From Chamaea fasciata (Eukaryota; Chordata; Aves; Passeriformes; Sylviidae), in contig JARCOQ010000004.1 of NCBI GenBank assembly GCA_029207755.1, positions 43,618,305 through 43,682,304 of the forward strand: 64,000 nt of DNA. Direction: 5' to 3'. The translations under genes were made by a program, and so were the position numbers. The notes below the pieces were generated by a model, which saw nothing but the letters and a program-made list of their open reading frames with translations, had not been told where the DNA came from and ran no database searches. Below are positions 35,536 to 50,200 of the stretch, one piece after another (positions within the stretch are counted from its first letter, which is position 1; each line of letters begins with the position of its first letter).

Positions 35536-35869
35536 AGCCTAAACTAATAATAAAAATTGTTTGAGCCAATTTTACTTAGAAATATTTTGTGACTTCTATT
35601 TTATGAACTGTGAAAATAATTTTCAGAAAATCCTCTAGATCCAGATTTATGAAAGATTATTGACCACTAGACACTAAAAGTGTATATAATATTTTAAAAT
35701 ATGCACTTGTACATTTTATCACGAAGAAAGCAAAGCTTCTCTATGTGCCAGTCTTGAGGATATATACAATGACAGAATCCCCACTTGTTAGATTACCAAA
35801 AATATTAGAACAACAATTAAAGTAAAACATAACAAGAAGAATGTGAAGAAATATTAGTAGAATAGTATA

Positions 35870-35990
35870 TTTTTAGCTGGAAGAGACCTACAGTAATCAT
35901 GTAGTCGAACTAATCAATTCAGGGCTGAAAACATTAAATCATGGTATTAAGGACACTGTCTAAATGCATCTTTGATAGGAATTTTTAAAA
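35870..35990 (-). mobile_element. Old CR1-like fragment, minus strand
   Basis: The segment starting GCTGGAAGAGACCTACAG resembles the reverse complement of the CR1 3' region ('ggaagggacct...atc..gtagtc.aac'), followed by a diverged continuation. The match is old and was judged by eye. Confidence 0.4.
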
Positions 35991-35994
35991 AGCA

Positions 35995-38788
35995 ATTAGC
36001 AGGTTAAATTTGGGATGAATTTTAAGACAAGTATCAATAAAACCCTATGGAAGACAGATCATTTGGGCTGAACAAAGACAGATTATATCTCCACTGAGAT
36101 CGTTAGAAAATTGCTCCTGAATCCATTTAAGGCAGATTCATTTCTCTGGAAAAGAGATGGCTGGGATCTTTATACTTAAGATTTTAAACTCTGTATCAGA
36201 AAAGAGTGTTCATTGTCAGAGATTTCTCTAAATGTCTAATGAAGTTTTTAGTTTTGTGCCTGTACCTCAAACATAGGGGAATTTGAAACTAGAAAAATAA
36301 TTCCTATGGTAACTTGTGTTTGGGAGATAAACAGACTCTTTTAAAGAAAGTTAATAGAAAAATAAGGCAGAGGAAAAAAAAAGGACAGATATCTTTCATG
36401 GAATCCATTGCTATTAAAAATGCAAAATAACTTCAGAGTTTTGACCTGCAAATCTGATTGAGTTTGCTTCCACTAGCTTGGCTCTCCAGAAAGCCAGCAT
36501 TATTTATCTCCAAGATTAATAAAAAATCCTGATGTCTGTAACTTAAAGTATTTCCCTCTACCCTGAAAAATATAAGATTCAGACTCCTCTACTAAATAGT
36601 CTTTTGACTGGTTCTAATAGCTCGTGCACATACTGCAGAAATCTCTCATATATTGTATTCACTGCACGTGACTGCTGTAGATTCAGTCACAAGCCCATTT
36701 ACAAATGTCTTCTCTGAGCGGCTGTAAAATTAGGTCAGCCGAGCACTTACGACAAGCTACATCAGTCAAGCAGAATTTCAGCGGCTTCTCACCACAAATC
36801 TGATTTACTTAGCTTCTTCATGTAGAAGCAGCATTTGATAAATAAGAGGTTTGGTGTTAACATGGCTTAAAATAGTCAGCCATAATTAATGTCAGCTTGT
36901 CATTAAAAACACAGTTACACAGTTACTGATTACTCTTAAAAGTAATTCTTTTAATACACTTAAGCAAGATAAGGCCCATTAAAAGCTATCAGAATTTTCC
37001 CTCACTATAGCAGCTGACACTGCTAACTTAAAAGATCTTTTTTTTCAAACTACTGAAGTGTTCAGCAAAAGGCATCTGGGTTTGATGACTGTGGCTGAAG
37101 CAATCAAAATTATAAATACACACATTATCTGACCATGTTTACAAATGACTGCATTGGTCCTTTTTAACACTGAGAGGCCACCATGTTTCAGTCACTGTTT
37201 GTGAATCTGTCTCCATGATTAGTTGGCGCTCTCTGTAATAGCCCTGGTAGCACTGAACATATGTTGTGGGAAAATCCTTTCAAGCAAAAAGCTAAACTAA
37301 TCTCATCTATCTTTGTCACTTTTAATACATAGGCTTACTTTTTCAGCTTTTTTTTTTTTTTTTACAGGAGAATGGTAGATTTAAAACATAGTACTTCTTC
37401 AAGCATTTTTACACCTGAATAAAATAGTCTTTTAAGCTTAAAATAACATTAATGGAATAATTATAAAATGACTGGTCTTGTTGCCCAGTTTAAATTCAAG
37501 GCATAGTCTAGGACCAATTATCATTAACCATACTTAATTAAACAAGGCACATGTAACCGAGACACTGAGCTAGAAAGCAAAATATGGTTTGCTACGCATA
37601 CCAATATTGTGTATGTGTGCATCAAAGCATTTGTTTACATTTACTATATCATATCAGAAGAAGTTCAAGGTTTGCATCTGAAAAGTAGTTTGTTTTTTTC
37701 TCTTAAAGCTGCAAACCTCAGAGAACCTTCAGTGATGCAGTTATAGCTGATATATTTGTAACCTGGAAATCAGATGCAGAGACAGCTAAAATGGAGACTT
37801 GTAATAAAATGCTGCCACAATTTTTTTTTTTTTTTTTTGCACAGGTGTAGCATCTCAGATATAATTTCTATTCTATATAGAAAAATTATCTTTTTTAAGG
37901 TTAATAACATTTTTTACATAGAAAAAACTTTTCAGTAGTGTCTTTGTTGAAACATTGTCATAAATAATGCCTCATCTCCTGACTTTCTAGTAAGTAAAAA
38001 GGACAATTATACAGTAATGCATCAAATACATAAGTTCATTCATGTGTAACAGCCACTGCCATGTTATACTGAATCATCTGGTAGGGTCAACATTCTTCTA
38101 AATTAATTACAGCCATTTAGCTATAACAATAAGTGTAGTAGCCTACAATGTACTTTGCTCTGCCTTTGCTGTCTGCATGGAAATGTTGCTGTTTCAGATG
38201 GGTGTTATGCAATTCATTTCTGAACATAGAGCTTACACTTAACTGCCCTCTTATTATTCAAGTCATGTTTACAATTCATGAGAGACTGAGCTAAGACCAA
38301 CAACCCATACTCAACACTGATTTTATAATGCAGCTCAAGCCAAATGTCAATAATGAGTGTATAAGGAAAAAAAATCTAACATCATCTGCTCCTCTAGAGC
38401 TGCTAAATTCTATAAGCAACTAAATGTACAACAGATGTTAAATGTGATTAGAGTGCTTGCTCATTGCTAATGTTTGTCAGTAAAGTGAATCTTATGAAAA
38501 GTTAAGATACAAAACAAGCACAGGGAATTACTCGTCTGTAAATCTCTCTCACCTCCCCCCAACACCAGAGAGATCACATTTGATAGAGTTCCTGCCTCTT
38601 TTTTACATTGGAAGTAGGAGGGCTTGAGTAGAGGTCTATCACTTAAATTTTTGAAAACTATTATTAAAACAATCAAAATAAACTCCTTTAATAAGTAAAA
38701 CTTAAATTGAAAAATAAGACTAGTTCAAAATTTTTCAGAAAACATTCTAAGAATGCTGTCAAACAAATAAAAAATACATACTTACAAC
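35995..38788. other. Unique block with candidate conserved noncoding DNA
   Basis: No transposon was recognised over nearly 2.8 kb. Segments at 36650-37030, 37440-37570 and 38090-38360 are dense in TAATTA/ATTAAT homeodomain-like cores. At 36715-36785 there are four CpGs in an otherwise CpG-poor region. T runs of about 19 lie at 37350-37368 and 37821-37838. Conservation cannot be tested from one sequence. Confidence 0.4.
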
Positions 38789-38790
38789 CA

Positions 38791-38908
38791 TCTGGACACA
38801 ATCCTGTTCAATGTGTTTCTAGGATGGCCCTGCTTGATCAGGGAGCTTGGACCAGATGACCTACTGTTATCCCTTCCAAAATAATTCTGTGACTCTGTGA
38901 TTCTGTGA
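38791..38908 (+). mobile_element. CR1 LINE 3' end
   Basis: The short terminal CR1 segment contains TTGGACCAGATGACCT and ATCCCTTCCAAAATAATTCT, and ends with TTCTGTGACTCTGTGATTCT-type octamer repeats. Confidence 0.9.
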
Positions 38909-41900
38909 AATCCAAATTAGAAATTGAAAAAAGCCACTCAAACAGGAATCGTCACTAAAATTTTGATATTGTAAAAGCTAGAATTTGGTGAATGTTTTAG
39001 CATGCAGCATTACTCATGAGCGCACTTTTGAAGATGTCATGCCCTAAGCCTCAGATGTGCCAGAGTATGCATTTGACTTCTTGGTGTGAAATCATCTCAC
39101 ATCTTCAGTATGGGCTGGGATGCATAGTACATACAGGACATGACTTGCACACAGTAGTTATGGAAAAGTCAGATCATTCAGTGCTCAGAGACTACCCAGG
39201 CACACAGAGTTTAAGAAAATATGGGACCTTTATGTAAATAATGCCTGAGTGAAAACTCAGCTGTGTTCACAAAGCCTACTCTGTCTTTTCTCCCATAATA
39301 TATTTATACGCATTTGTGCTTATGTCTGACAGCTTCCAAAAGAACTCCATGTTTTTCCAACCACCTATCCCATTGTATAAAATAGGCTTCACAGCTTTTT
39401 GTTTTTCTCCAGATAAGGGTAATTAGTTGGGAATTATTCACAGGTGTACTTGTTACTCTGTTTACCTACTCTACTATGGCAAAGCCAAAATTCTGCCCCT
39501 ATGCAGACTAAGACATAAATGGCCAGAAAAAAAGACAAACCTACCTGAAAATCAAGCAGGAAATTTGGAAATTGTACAATATAATTAATAGCCATTTTAT
39601 ATTTTTGTCATATTTTTAGTTGTATTTTTAAAAATAGAGAAACTAAGTAACTGAAGCCCACAGCAATAAAGCACAAGGACAGCATAAAATTAGATTTAAA
39701 CAACCTTACAGAGTGCAAGCTGAACCAAAGCCACATTTCGTATATATTTTTTGCAAAAAGGCAGAATTTGACTGTTACGGTAATTTATTCTTCATTATGG
39801 AAGAAATGTCTGTAATGAATGTCACATAAAGCAAACTGAATGCTCTTTAGGGGAATATCCTCACCCTAAATTAATTGCTTAGAAAACCATTTCCACAAAG
39901 ACATTCTTGCTGCCTACTGACAACTTTAATGGCATATCTCAATCTGATTCCAGACAAACACACTGAAAGGTCTCCCATGCTTTAGTGATGTGTTGAAAAT
40001 ATAATTCTTATTTTCAGAAGTACATTTTGTACATCTGTGTACGTGGATCTCAAAATCTTATTTTAACTTCAATGGCTACAGCTAATGGTTACTACCTACT
40101 TGCCAAGGTCGTTTTGTAGGTCACTCAGACCTAAGAAATCATTCTGACATTATTGCATGCATAAATCCTCCATAAAACTTTGTAGAGAAAATTAGAACTT
40201 TATTCTCTAAACAACTATAATCAGGATAAAAATGTAATTGTTTCAACTAGCTTATTTTAGAAAAACCTGTGAAACAATTCAGGTTGTTCTCTATATTATT
40301 TTGGAGTTATACATCATTTTAAACTTCAGCATCAAAATTTCTTGTCACTATCACAAGATTACAGTGATTCTTTGTTCATGAAGAGGCGGGATTATAATTT
40401 TCATAATTGCCCTATTCAGCCATGTATTAAGTAATCCAAAATTCCTTACAAAAATGTAGTCCAATCTACAAATCAAAATATATGATTCTAATGTGAGAAA
40501 TGTCTTGAAATGTCCAGAGATCATCTGCTATTCATGCCTGCTTTCCCCATGGGGATGTCTAAAATGAATGCCGGTTAGAAATGGAATGAAGATTCATTCA
40601 TTTGTGATCCCATGACTGAAGTACTTTGTAGAAGCACAATTTTAAGTATAAATTATCAATATTTTTAAAAGGTGCACATTATATATGCCCCATTACCCAA
40701 TTTAATTACACTTAATTTATTTTTAGATTAACATCTTTTTCAGTGTCTCATTCTGTCATAAATCGTGACGTAAGGAAGTAAAACCATACCTCTAAGACCT
40801 TTGTACACTGAAACCACTCTCTCTCTTTCATAAATACAATAGCTTCTCTCATCGTCACTGAAAGGTGGTGTTCAGTTTCATCACCATAGAAGAAAAGGTT
40901 GGTACTGCCTACTTTTGACCACCCTTCATACCACAACTCTATTCAAAAACATTTAATTTCAAGATGAACAGTCTTGAAATCCAGTCTTCTATTGGATCAA
41001 AGGTAACTCTTCAGACTTTTTCATAAAAATTTTTAAGCAAGCCTTCCAAAATTATGTTACATAAATTGTTCATGTAACCTTTGGAAACCTTGGTTACATA
41101 CTTATTTCAAATCACTGACAATTTCTTTAATAAAGATTTTCTTTAAAGAGCAGACTGTCTATTTCTCAGCAAGCCTTTTTGCAATTAAACTTTCAAAATG
41201 AATAAGAAATATCTCCTAGTAGATAAGCTTCATTTTTACTCTAATATCTTGTGACTGCATTTAGAAGGATTTTTATTAAGAGAGGAGTTCATGGGAGAAG
41301 ATATTAGAATCTAGTAGCTGCTTGCAAAGTGCAGACTAGGAAAGAAAAAATTTTAGCTTTGTTTTGGGAAAGAAAAATTCATTGCTTTTTCAAACTATGC
41401 TATATTTCCTTTCTCCTGCCTCCATTCCAATGTCTGCTGCATTTTAAGAAAACCTTTATAGTTTTGTACATTATACACATCTTTGTTGAGGGCTGTATCA
41501 GACCCAAGCACTGGTTTTCAGGCTGAAAGCGTGTTAAACCCTGATCCATATAAACCATGAGCTTCCTAGAACTTTTTCTCAGGCTTCAAATCCACAAGCC
41601 ACCACCTATACCTCAACAATATCTCACAAGGAGAAGGAAAATATTTTTCTTAACCCGCCTTCTACTAGTTTTCTCCCAACCTCATATATGAAGTGTATAT
41701 GATTTCATTCACCTTAATTTCATTCCTTCTCCCTGAACATTACGTACAGCCGCAATTCACCACATCATCAACAGGAAAAGAAGGAATTGGGTTTTTTTCT
41801 TAGAGTGGACAGTCAAAATAGGTGCTAGTAGGAGGACAAAAGACAATTTGATACTTATGACATATAGTATATATAGTTTTGATTCAAATGGCATGTTCCA

Positions 41901-43695
41901 CACTTGTAAAAAATTATACTTCTGGATGTTTCCCAGTTTTTTACAAAGGTTTAAAATGTTTTGTGTGAAGATTTTGAAAATTATCCTCAGTAAAACTGAA
42001 GATATTTAATGTAGAGTTTAAAATAACTGTCCAACAAATAAAAATACAAAACGTGCTCATATTCCTATGTTTTCAGACAACTGCCAATAGCTGCATCCAG
42101 GCAGTAAAGTTGTTTCATTATAGATGATGGAAAGTGTAACACAGAGCTGACAACGCAGTAAACACACTTCTCCTTGCCCTCCACTTACATTTAACAGCTC
42201 AAGCATTCCCCCTCTTATACTGGTCCTTTACAATGGGCAGCAAGACAGAATAAATCCTCTCATTTAAACCACCTTTATTCCTTTGATTTCAAAGTACTTG
42301 CCCAACTCACCAACGTATTTAAGCTCAGATCTGTTACTCTGCCTGGGGGTTCAGAGGGAAGTGTTGGCAAGTAAGAAAACACAGTAGGAAATGCCTCTGC
42401 TAAGGCATAAACCTTTAAAGTTGCTGATACACCATTGCTATCAGCTGTCCTTTCTTATCACATTCCTCTTATAAAGAACTTCCTTGCTCTTGACAGTTTC
42501 CAGACTCCAATGTCTCTGCTATCCAAATGGTGTAAAAAGTCATAAGGAGTGGACTGAGCACAAATTAAATTGTAGATAATGATGTGTATTTTTACATATA
42601 TAAGCAATACACATTTAAAGTATATGTTAGTATTTTTGCTACCCTAGATTCTACTGAAATACAAGGGAAAATTGGATAGTGGATGAGTCCCTGGTGCATA
42701 TGTTATAGTTGCCATCATGGTCACTATAATAAGAAATTGTTGGTCTGTTGCATATATCTGTGATTTTTAACTAGATTTTGCTTTTTTCTTCCTCTCTGAT
42801 TCTCAGAAAGCTTCTCCTGTTCCCCAAAAAGCTGGATACAATTTGAATTTAAGTTATCTCAAATTTCACACTGAATAAAGAAACACAAACCAGATTTCCT
42901 ACAGAATGTTTCACCAGGGAGAAGATTTTTGTGACATGAAGGTCAGTGAACATAATGTCAGAGTCTAACAGAGGAGAAATTTCCACTTCCAGTAAGCTTA
43001 TAAAATTAATTAGACCTTGACTATTTTTTTCTTCTTCAGTCTACATAAAAAGAGTATGGATGTTTTCATAGAGTATTCTATGGGATCCTAGATAGAAGAA
43101 TTTCTTTCCCCTCTTTCCCTGCATCAGATGCATCTTCATTAAATAGTGGTTTTTTCTGAACATGTTATTACTTTTTCAATCATGACAGAAACAGAGGTTG
43201 TGCTGTAAAGCTCTATTTTGTGTTTAACAAACCGTATAACCAGACCTGTTACTGTGTGTTTCTCTGTCTTTGAATCTATTCATGTGGAGGTATCCTTAAA
43301 TTTAAAATTAGAGTAGAAGAGACATCTTTTATATTTATTAAAGGCTGTCTCTTCCTTTGGCTTTTTTCACACCCTTTTTTTAACAGGGTATAAATTCCCA
43401 ATAGGGAATTCAGACACACAGAGCAGTGATTAGATTGCAAAACCTAAGCCAGAAAACACACTCAAAAAATTCAGGCTAAAAGTTGACCCAAGGAAGAAAT
43501 GGGATTGTAGTTTGATGTGGTTATGTCACAAGCAACTGGAGAGGAAAAGCTCAGACGTACCATGCTAATACAAATCAAATTTCGAAATTGCTACCATTGT
43601 TTGCTGTAAGTACTTGTGTTCACTAAAAGCTTTCCAGACCATATTAATAACATTCCTGAAAGTTTAGCAGAAACAATGGTTAATTCCCATACCCA
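38909..43695. other. Unique AT-rich DNA
   Basis: No recognised element or gene over about 4.8 kb. A small inverted repeat (TGTAACC/GGTTACA) lies near 41070-41100. Confidence 0.6.
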
Positions 43696-43697
43696 TT

Positions 43698-43750
43698 AAA
43701 AACAAACAAACAAAACAAACAACAAAAACCCAAATAAACAAAAAACCAAA
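43698..43750. repeat. (CAAA)n-rich simple repeat
   Basis: An AAAC/CAAA-rich tract of about 50 bp located just upstream of the CR1 copy. Confidence 0.85.
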
Positions 43751-43795
43751 ATTGCTAAGGAGAGTGAAGAAATATTTTCCTTGATTTTTAGATGG

Positions 43796-44200
43796 AATGA
43801 GTACCTCTCCTGTTAAGACAGGCTGAGAGAATTGGGGCGACTTAAACCTGGAGAAAAGGTTCCTGGGAGCTCATTTTAGCACCTTCCAGTACCTGGAGGG
43901 TGCTTACAAGAATTACGGAGAGGGTCTTATTACAAGGGTATGTAGTGGCAGGATGACAGGGAAAGCTGAAAGCTTTAGGTGAGATAAAAGGATGAAATCC
44001 TTTACTGTGAGAGTGGTGAGGCTCTGGAACAGGTTGGGCAGAGAAACTGTGGATGCCCCATCCCTGGAAGTGTCTGGGTTGGATGGGGCCGTGAGCATTC
44101 TGGTCTAGTGAGAGGTGCCCATGGCAGAGAGGTTAAAACCAGGTAATCTTTAAGGCCAGGTAATCTTTGAGCTTCCAACCCAAGCTGTTCTATGATTCAG
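43796..44200 (+). mobile_element. CR1 LINE 3' fragment
   Basis: Typical CR1 landmarks appear in order: AAGACAGGCTGAGAGAATTG, AACCTGGAGAAAAGG, ACCTTCCAGTACCTGGAGGG, TTTACTGTGAGAGTGGTGAG, GGATGCCCCATCCCTGGAAG, then TTCTATGATTC near the 3' end. It contains a short tandem duplication of CAGGTAATCTTT (around 44140-44170). Confidence 0.92.
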
Positions 44201-47200
44201 TATTACAGCACAAGAGAGAACAGGAAACTCCAGTTTTGTATGCCCATTCCTAAATGTTATTACAAAATTCCTCATCAACCTGCCTGAAATCCTAGGAAAA
44301 AAATCTATCAGTTTAGCCCTATGGCAAGAGAAGCTAAAAAAAATTAAGGAAATTTCATTTAATTCTTGTAGTTGAAGAGAGCTATTGAAAGATAAAGAGT
44401 ACACTAAGAGCTTAACTCTAACAGCTTTAGATAGACATCACAACATCATTTTCTCTCAAATAACTTTCCCCTTGCTTTAAAAAGAGATATAATGTTTTAT
44501 TAACTGATACAATGTTTTATTAACTGATTTGACTGTAACTATTTAAAGTATTTCTAAGGTTTTGCATGCATTTAGGTCAGATTAAGAAATGTGAACTATA
44601 GAAAAGCACTAAAATGTGGAAAGATAACTGTAATGTTTAAATATTGAATAAACTTATGTCTCTTACAAAAAGGAAAAAAATAAAAAAAAATATTTTCTTT
44701 ATTTACATAAAGATGCAAAAAATAAAAAATGTTTTCCCTTTGTTCCAGATACCTATTCCAGTTAAATTAAAAAAAAACCAAACAACTTTACTATTGCTTC
44801 TTGCTTTTGCTGTTTGTGATAAACACCAAAGGAATAATTATGGTCTGTGCTTTTGGAAAACCTCTTTAATTCAATATTCATTACACATACAGCTTACTAC
44901 AATCACTCTTGGCTGATGGTGGTTGTAATGCAGTTGGGGCGATCTTGCAAACACACCTGTCAACCTCAAACTCTCAACAACGTCAACAAAACAACATAGA
45001 CAAGATAATGCATTAAAACATAACCTTTTACAAAGTCAAGGTTAGAGTTAAGAGGCAGATTTTAGAAACTAATTGTTCTCGAATGTGTATGCATGCAATT
45101 GGGTGTTGTTAAGCGTGACGTTCGTGCAGCAAGCTATTATGGATTTTCCTTGGAATGAAATAGCAATAATGCAAGAGCCATCTTCCTGGCAACTCAAAAT
45201 ACTGCTTTCCAACTCAGCCTCAATAAAATATAATGTCTGATGCATTAAAAAATGTCCTTTTTCATCTAAATGGCAAGTAGTTGTGTTGAGTTTAATTTGC
45301 TATACTTTAAAATTAACCATCTCCTCAAAAATATTTTAGGGTTTTTTACGTCCCTTCCACAATTCTTCAACCACTGTATTCACCTTAATTTAATAATGTT
45401 TGCATATACTTTCTTTGGTTCTTTTCAATTAATAAAGTCTCATATGAAGGGTTTCACTCAGTCTTCTGAGTCATATTCAGTAGCAGTAATTACAATAGAA
45501 TTATTTTCTAAAGTACTGAAGGCAGGGAATGATGGGGTTTTTCCCCATTTTTCTCTTTTTTCTTTCTTGTTAGTGTGATTGTCTGTGTTAAACAGCAGAA
45601 AGCTTTTCTGAAAGCCTCCCAGTTTTTGACGTGTCTTGAATCTGTCTCACTTGGCTACAGATGGCCTATAAAATCCATCAAGTCCTGATTGGAATAGATT
45701 GCTAAATTGTTGGAGCACTGGGATTAGGCACGTCTGTCTGCAGGAAGCTCTGTAATCATGATGAGAGGTTATTGTTGCCTGGGAGATGAAAAGCAGCAAA
45801 CCATGCTGCACTAAAGGATCAACCAATGCTTTCCATAAAGTAAAGGAGATGGAAAAGCAATCCTATTATGCTGAATCCTGTGAACACCAGCAGGGTGCTG
45901 TAAATATTCTTGAAATACTGCTTCAATGGACATACATCTTTTTGGGATGCTCTGTGAGAAAGAGAGGTTTAAACACAAGCTAAAATTTTCCCTTTCATTG
46001 TAAGAGGTTGTCATCACAGTTTAAGAGAGCTGGTAACTTCGGTTTCCAGGCTGAATGCCTGCTTGATTGCTAGCAGTCTCAAAGCTGAGCAGCTGAACTG
46101 GGATGAAAGTAAAGGTTAGCCCTGTCCTACCCACCAAAGTCAAGTGTAACTAGAGGTATTTGGCAAGTGAATTGACCATATTTAATTAATTTCCTACTTT
46201 GAAGTTTTCTGATTTCTTAAGTTAGATCTCTGAAAATATCCAAAATGTAATTGCAGGTAATGCTAAGAGTCTCCTGACTTCATTCATTGCATTTTTTAGA
46301 GTTTTCAGCATGTTTCAGCTGTTGTCTAAAACAAACCAAATTTCTTTGAAAGGCTTCTACTGAAAACCTCGAACTGTCCGAAGACTTTCAAACCAAGGAA
46401 GTAGGAAAGTATCTTTAAAACTTTGCATGGAACATAAACATCAGTCCAAATTTCTGCTGTGCCTTCTTCACCAGAGAGTTCTGGAAGGAAAAGTCATGCT
46501 TTTGCACTCATCAGAAAGCATTCTGAACAAGGGCCCATTCTAAGATAATGCCTCAGGAGAGGGTAAGATTTCAGAGTGGAGTGCCAGCAGCATTTACTTC
46601 TTTTCTCTCTCTTGCTCTCTGCTTCAACAGTCCCACCAGCCAAAGAGGTGTGATGACCCTCCAACAAAATCTCTTACATGATTATCATACTTTTATTCTC
46701 TCACACAGTTAATTTAGAAGTTCAGGGAAGAAAAGAAAAAAAATTGTCTTGTTTACTTTTAGTTTAGTTAAAGCATTGAAGTTATTGCACTTTTTTCTTA
46801 ATTTAGAGAATACTTTTCCCCCAAGAGATAATGGGTATTTTACCATTCTTTCCAGCAGTACCAGGACTTAATCTCGACATAAAAAGTTACTCTATTTGTA
46901 TTTTAAAATTATAACTTTTGTAAACTCTAATATAACTGTATGATTCTTTTGGATAACAGTAGATATGTGTGTTATAAAGATTGTTGGGTTTTTTTTAAGA
47001 GAAAGAATTAGGTATATGATAATTTTGGTTTTGAGGGGGTTTTTTAACTTAAAAGCAAAAGAGCTTTATAAATTTGCCTTTGAAAGTACTTTAATGAAGA
47101 CTGATTTTATGCCGCTGCTTTGGACAAATTGCATCCATGAATTCTAATGTTGAATGCTAGGAAAATGTAAAAAGAAAGGGGAAAAAAGACACACTTAGCC

Positions 47201-50200
47201 TGTTCATTAAAGTTTTATATATTTTCTCAGATTCCTCACCCAAAAATTTGAGCCTAAGATCACATCTGCTGTTCCTATTATTTTTCCCTTTCCACCAGTT
47301 AGCTCTTTTTTTGAACGTATCAAGAATTTAATGTGGTTTTTTTTTACATATTCATGTTTGATATTTGTAGATTCAAAATATAAAGTATATAAAGGCTATG
47401 TTCTAAGATTTTAAATAATCTTTTAGATTTTAAATTATAACATCACTTCCCTATTTTAGAGTGAGGGATACACGGGTTAAAGAATAACCAATGAACCATC
47501 ACTAATGCTTTAAGCAAGAGTGTATTGAGGTGATGACAGATGCTGTATAAAAACAATACTTTAATTGTGTATCTCTTCTAATATGACAAAAGTAAAAGTT
47601 CTCTTTACTCGTGAAAAAATTTGTGAGACCCACAGTGAAAAGAAAATTTTCAAATAGCATGGGCTGCTAAGGAAAATGCTACAAATTTTTGTAAGCAAAG
47701 CAGTTTTATTCTTCCCTCTGAATGTGTCTGTTACAGTCAGGTCACCTACCCTGCTGCAGAAAGCATGTAGGATGGTCAGGAAGACCCAGAAAACAAATGT
47801 TTTGTTATAAAATTAGGAATTTTATCAATTAGGAAATTTAGAAATACTAAAAAGCTTCCTTCTTATAGGAAAAAAGCTTTGGACTTTGGCAGTGAGAGGA
47901 TGGACCAAGGGGAAGGTAGGGGATATTTCTTGAAACACACAAAAAAGCTGAGGCAGCAGAAAAAATAATAAGATCTAGAAGTTAAATACCCCATTGCCTC
48001 AAGCTTTCCAAATGATTGAAGGCCAAGCTTCCAAACCAGAATTACTGCTACTGGAAATTAGAATCTGTAAGTAATACTTTTCCTTCTTCACTTAGAGTAC
48101 AGGAATAATACATATTGTCTTCACTGAAGACAGTAAAAACTTGTATGTGTTTATATGTAAATAAACTGGGACATAAATATTAGAGTTTTCTGGGTTCTGA
48201 CAGTTACCTCAGGGCAGGTCCCAAAGCCACTGTCTCCATCCGGTCCTCAGATCCTACTGCTCCAGCCCACATGCCTTCTCACAGGCTCCCTGTCAGCCCT
48301 CTAAAACTCCTGTGGACTTCTGCTCATCAGTCACTCCTATAATACTGTGTTCCACGGTGCTGAAAATTAGAGATGGGCAAGATTTTCAGCCATTTCTGAC
48401 TCATTGAAGTCCCACATGAAAAGCACACAGACAACACACCAACAGGCTAGCCAGTGCATAGACCTCTAAACAAGCTTAGATTCTCCTTACCTGATCAGGC
48501 TACAGGATGGTTAAACACAGACTCTGGTTCTTGTGGTCCCCTATGAAAGCTGCACAGGTACTTACAGAACCCCCTTACCAAACTTTCAAATTATATTTTA
48601 CAAATATCCTCCTATTATCTGGTTTAAGTGGATTTTCTCTTACTGCTTTGTCTGTTCTAGCACACCTCTCCAATGTCCTTGGAAAAAAGCCAACTATATA
48701 ACAATTGATGTGGGTTTTGTTCCAGATTTCAAATTCTAAAAATTTGAAACTGATAGCCAAAACTGTGAACATGTAGTCCTTGTACATTGGGAAAGATTTC
48801 AACCTTATAATAAAAGGATATATGTCATGGTATTATTTTCCTTACTTCTTTTAGTTAAAAAAATTTAGACATAGTTTTCTATTATGATTTAGTGGATACA
48901 CTATAAAACCACCTGATAAATATTATTCTGCAAGTGTTTGTGATAAAAATAAAAATGGAAGCAAAATGTCACATCCTTAATGCTTTGCAGAAATCCTTAA
49001 ATGATTCTTTAATGTCTGTGAGAAATCAAATATTGGTATATTCTTTTCTCCTACGCCTACTTCTCTCAAAATCTAATAATGTGTATTTATTTTGTCTACT
49101 ATGTGTACCTTTCATTTTGGTCAGAGAATTTAATCCTCCACTTTTTATAGAAAATTCCATAACCATACTGTGGTAGATTAGGATTGATTGACAAGTGCAT
49201 ATAATTGTGGCTTCAGTAGTGGAGTGTTTTACAGCTGCAAAAAAATGTACAACCTTGAAAATAAAGAAGTGGTGCCCTTTCTCTGGGATAAAAAGATTAT
49301 ACCAAATTGGTTCGTTTCCTTAGCAGAATGTAATAAAAGGCTTCCGTTAACAAAGAACACTTCCCAAAGGGCTGCTGGAGGAAGTCTCTTTAACTAGATA
49401 ATACTGCACCAATTAGAAAATCAAATGTGGTAAAAGCAGAATTTTAGGGAATGTTCCCCTTTTACCCTCATTCTATATTCAATCGTGTATGGAAAAGATA
49501 AAATAGAAGAATGAAATAACTATATATTTTTTGCCAGTATTTAGAAAAAATAAGATTTTTGTGAAACGAATAAGTTGGTGAATAGGAAAGACATGTTGGA
49601 TCCTCCTAATTAAATATTATGTACCTCAGTTTCCTTACAAAGAAGTCCGACTACATACATTTATTTTAATGTCAATTTTCAGTTAGTGTTTTTCCTGAAA
49701 TAACATAATTCTTTTATTATCACTTAAATGAGATGTATGTGTATAAACAAAAGTAATTTTTTGAAGTGGTTAAAAAGTTGTTTAACTTTTCAGCTTTTCT
49801 ACAGCCACCAGTATATCAGGTGGGAGAAACTACATGCATAGACTATGTAATGTGCTTTCAGCCACAATGGCTGAGTAGAAAAGAAGTTTGTGACATGTAA
49901 GGAAACAAATATGGAGCAAAAACTAATTTACTAACAATCTTGGGGGAAAAAAGACCAGAAAACAAGCCACTAACTAGTATTTTTCTAATCATATTTGCAC
50001 TGGAGTGATTCAAAATAACTTATTTGTATCCAGTTCTTCAAAATGCATTACACTTTGATTTATTAAAACACTCAGTACATAAAAAGCATGTACATTGTTC
50101 ATTGTTCATTCAATTGATGGTTCAATTGATTAGAAAAAATGTCTTCATTAATAATTAAAAATGTAATGTTTCCTACACAAGGCTCTTCTGCCATAGGTTT

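Noticed and set aside
39610..39715. A second MIR-like SINE
   Set aside because: Only a few scattered words resemble the MIR core and no tail is present; too weak to annotate.
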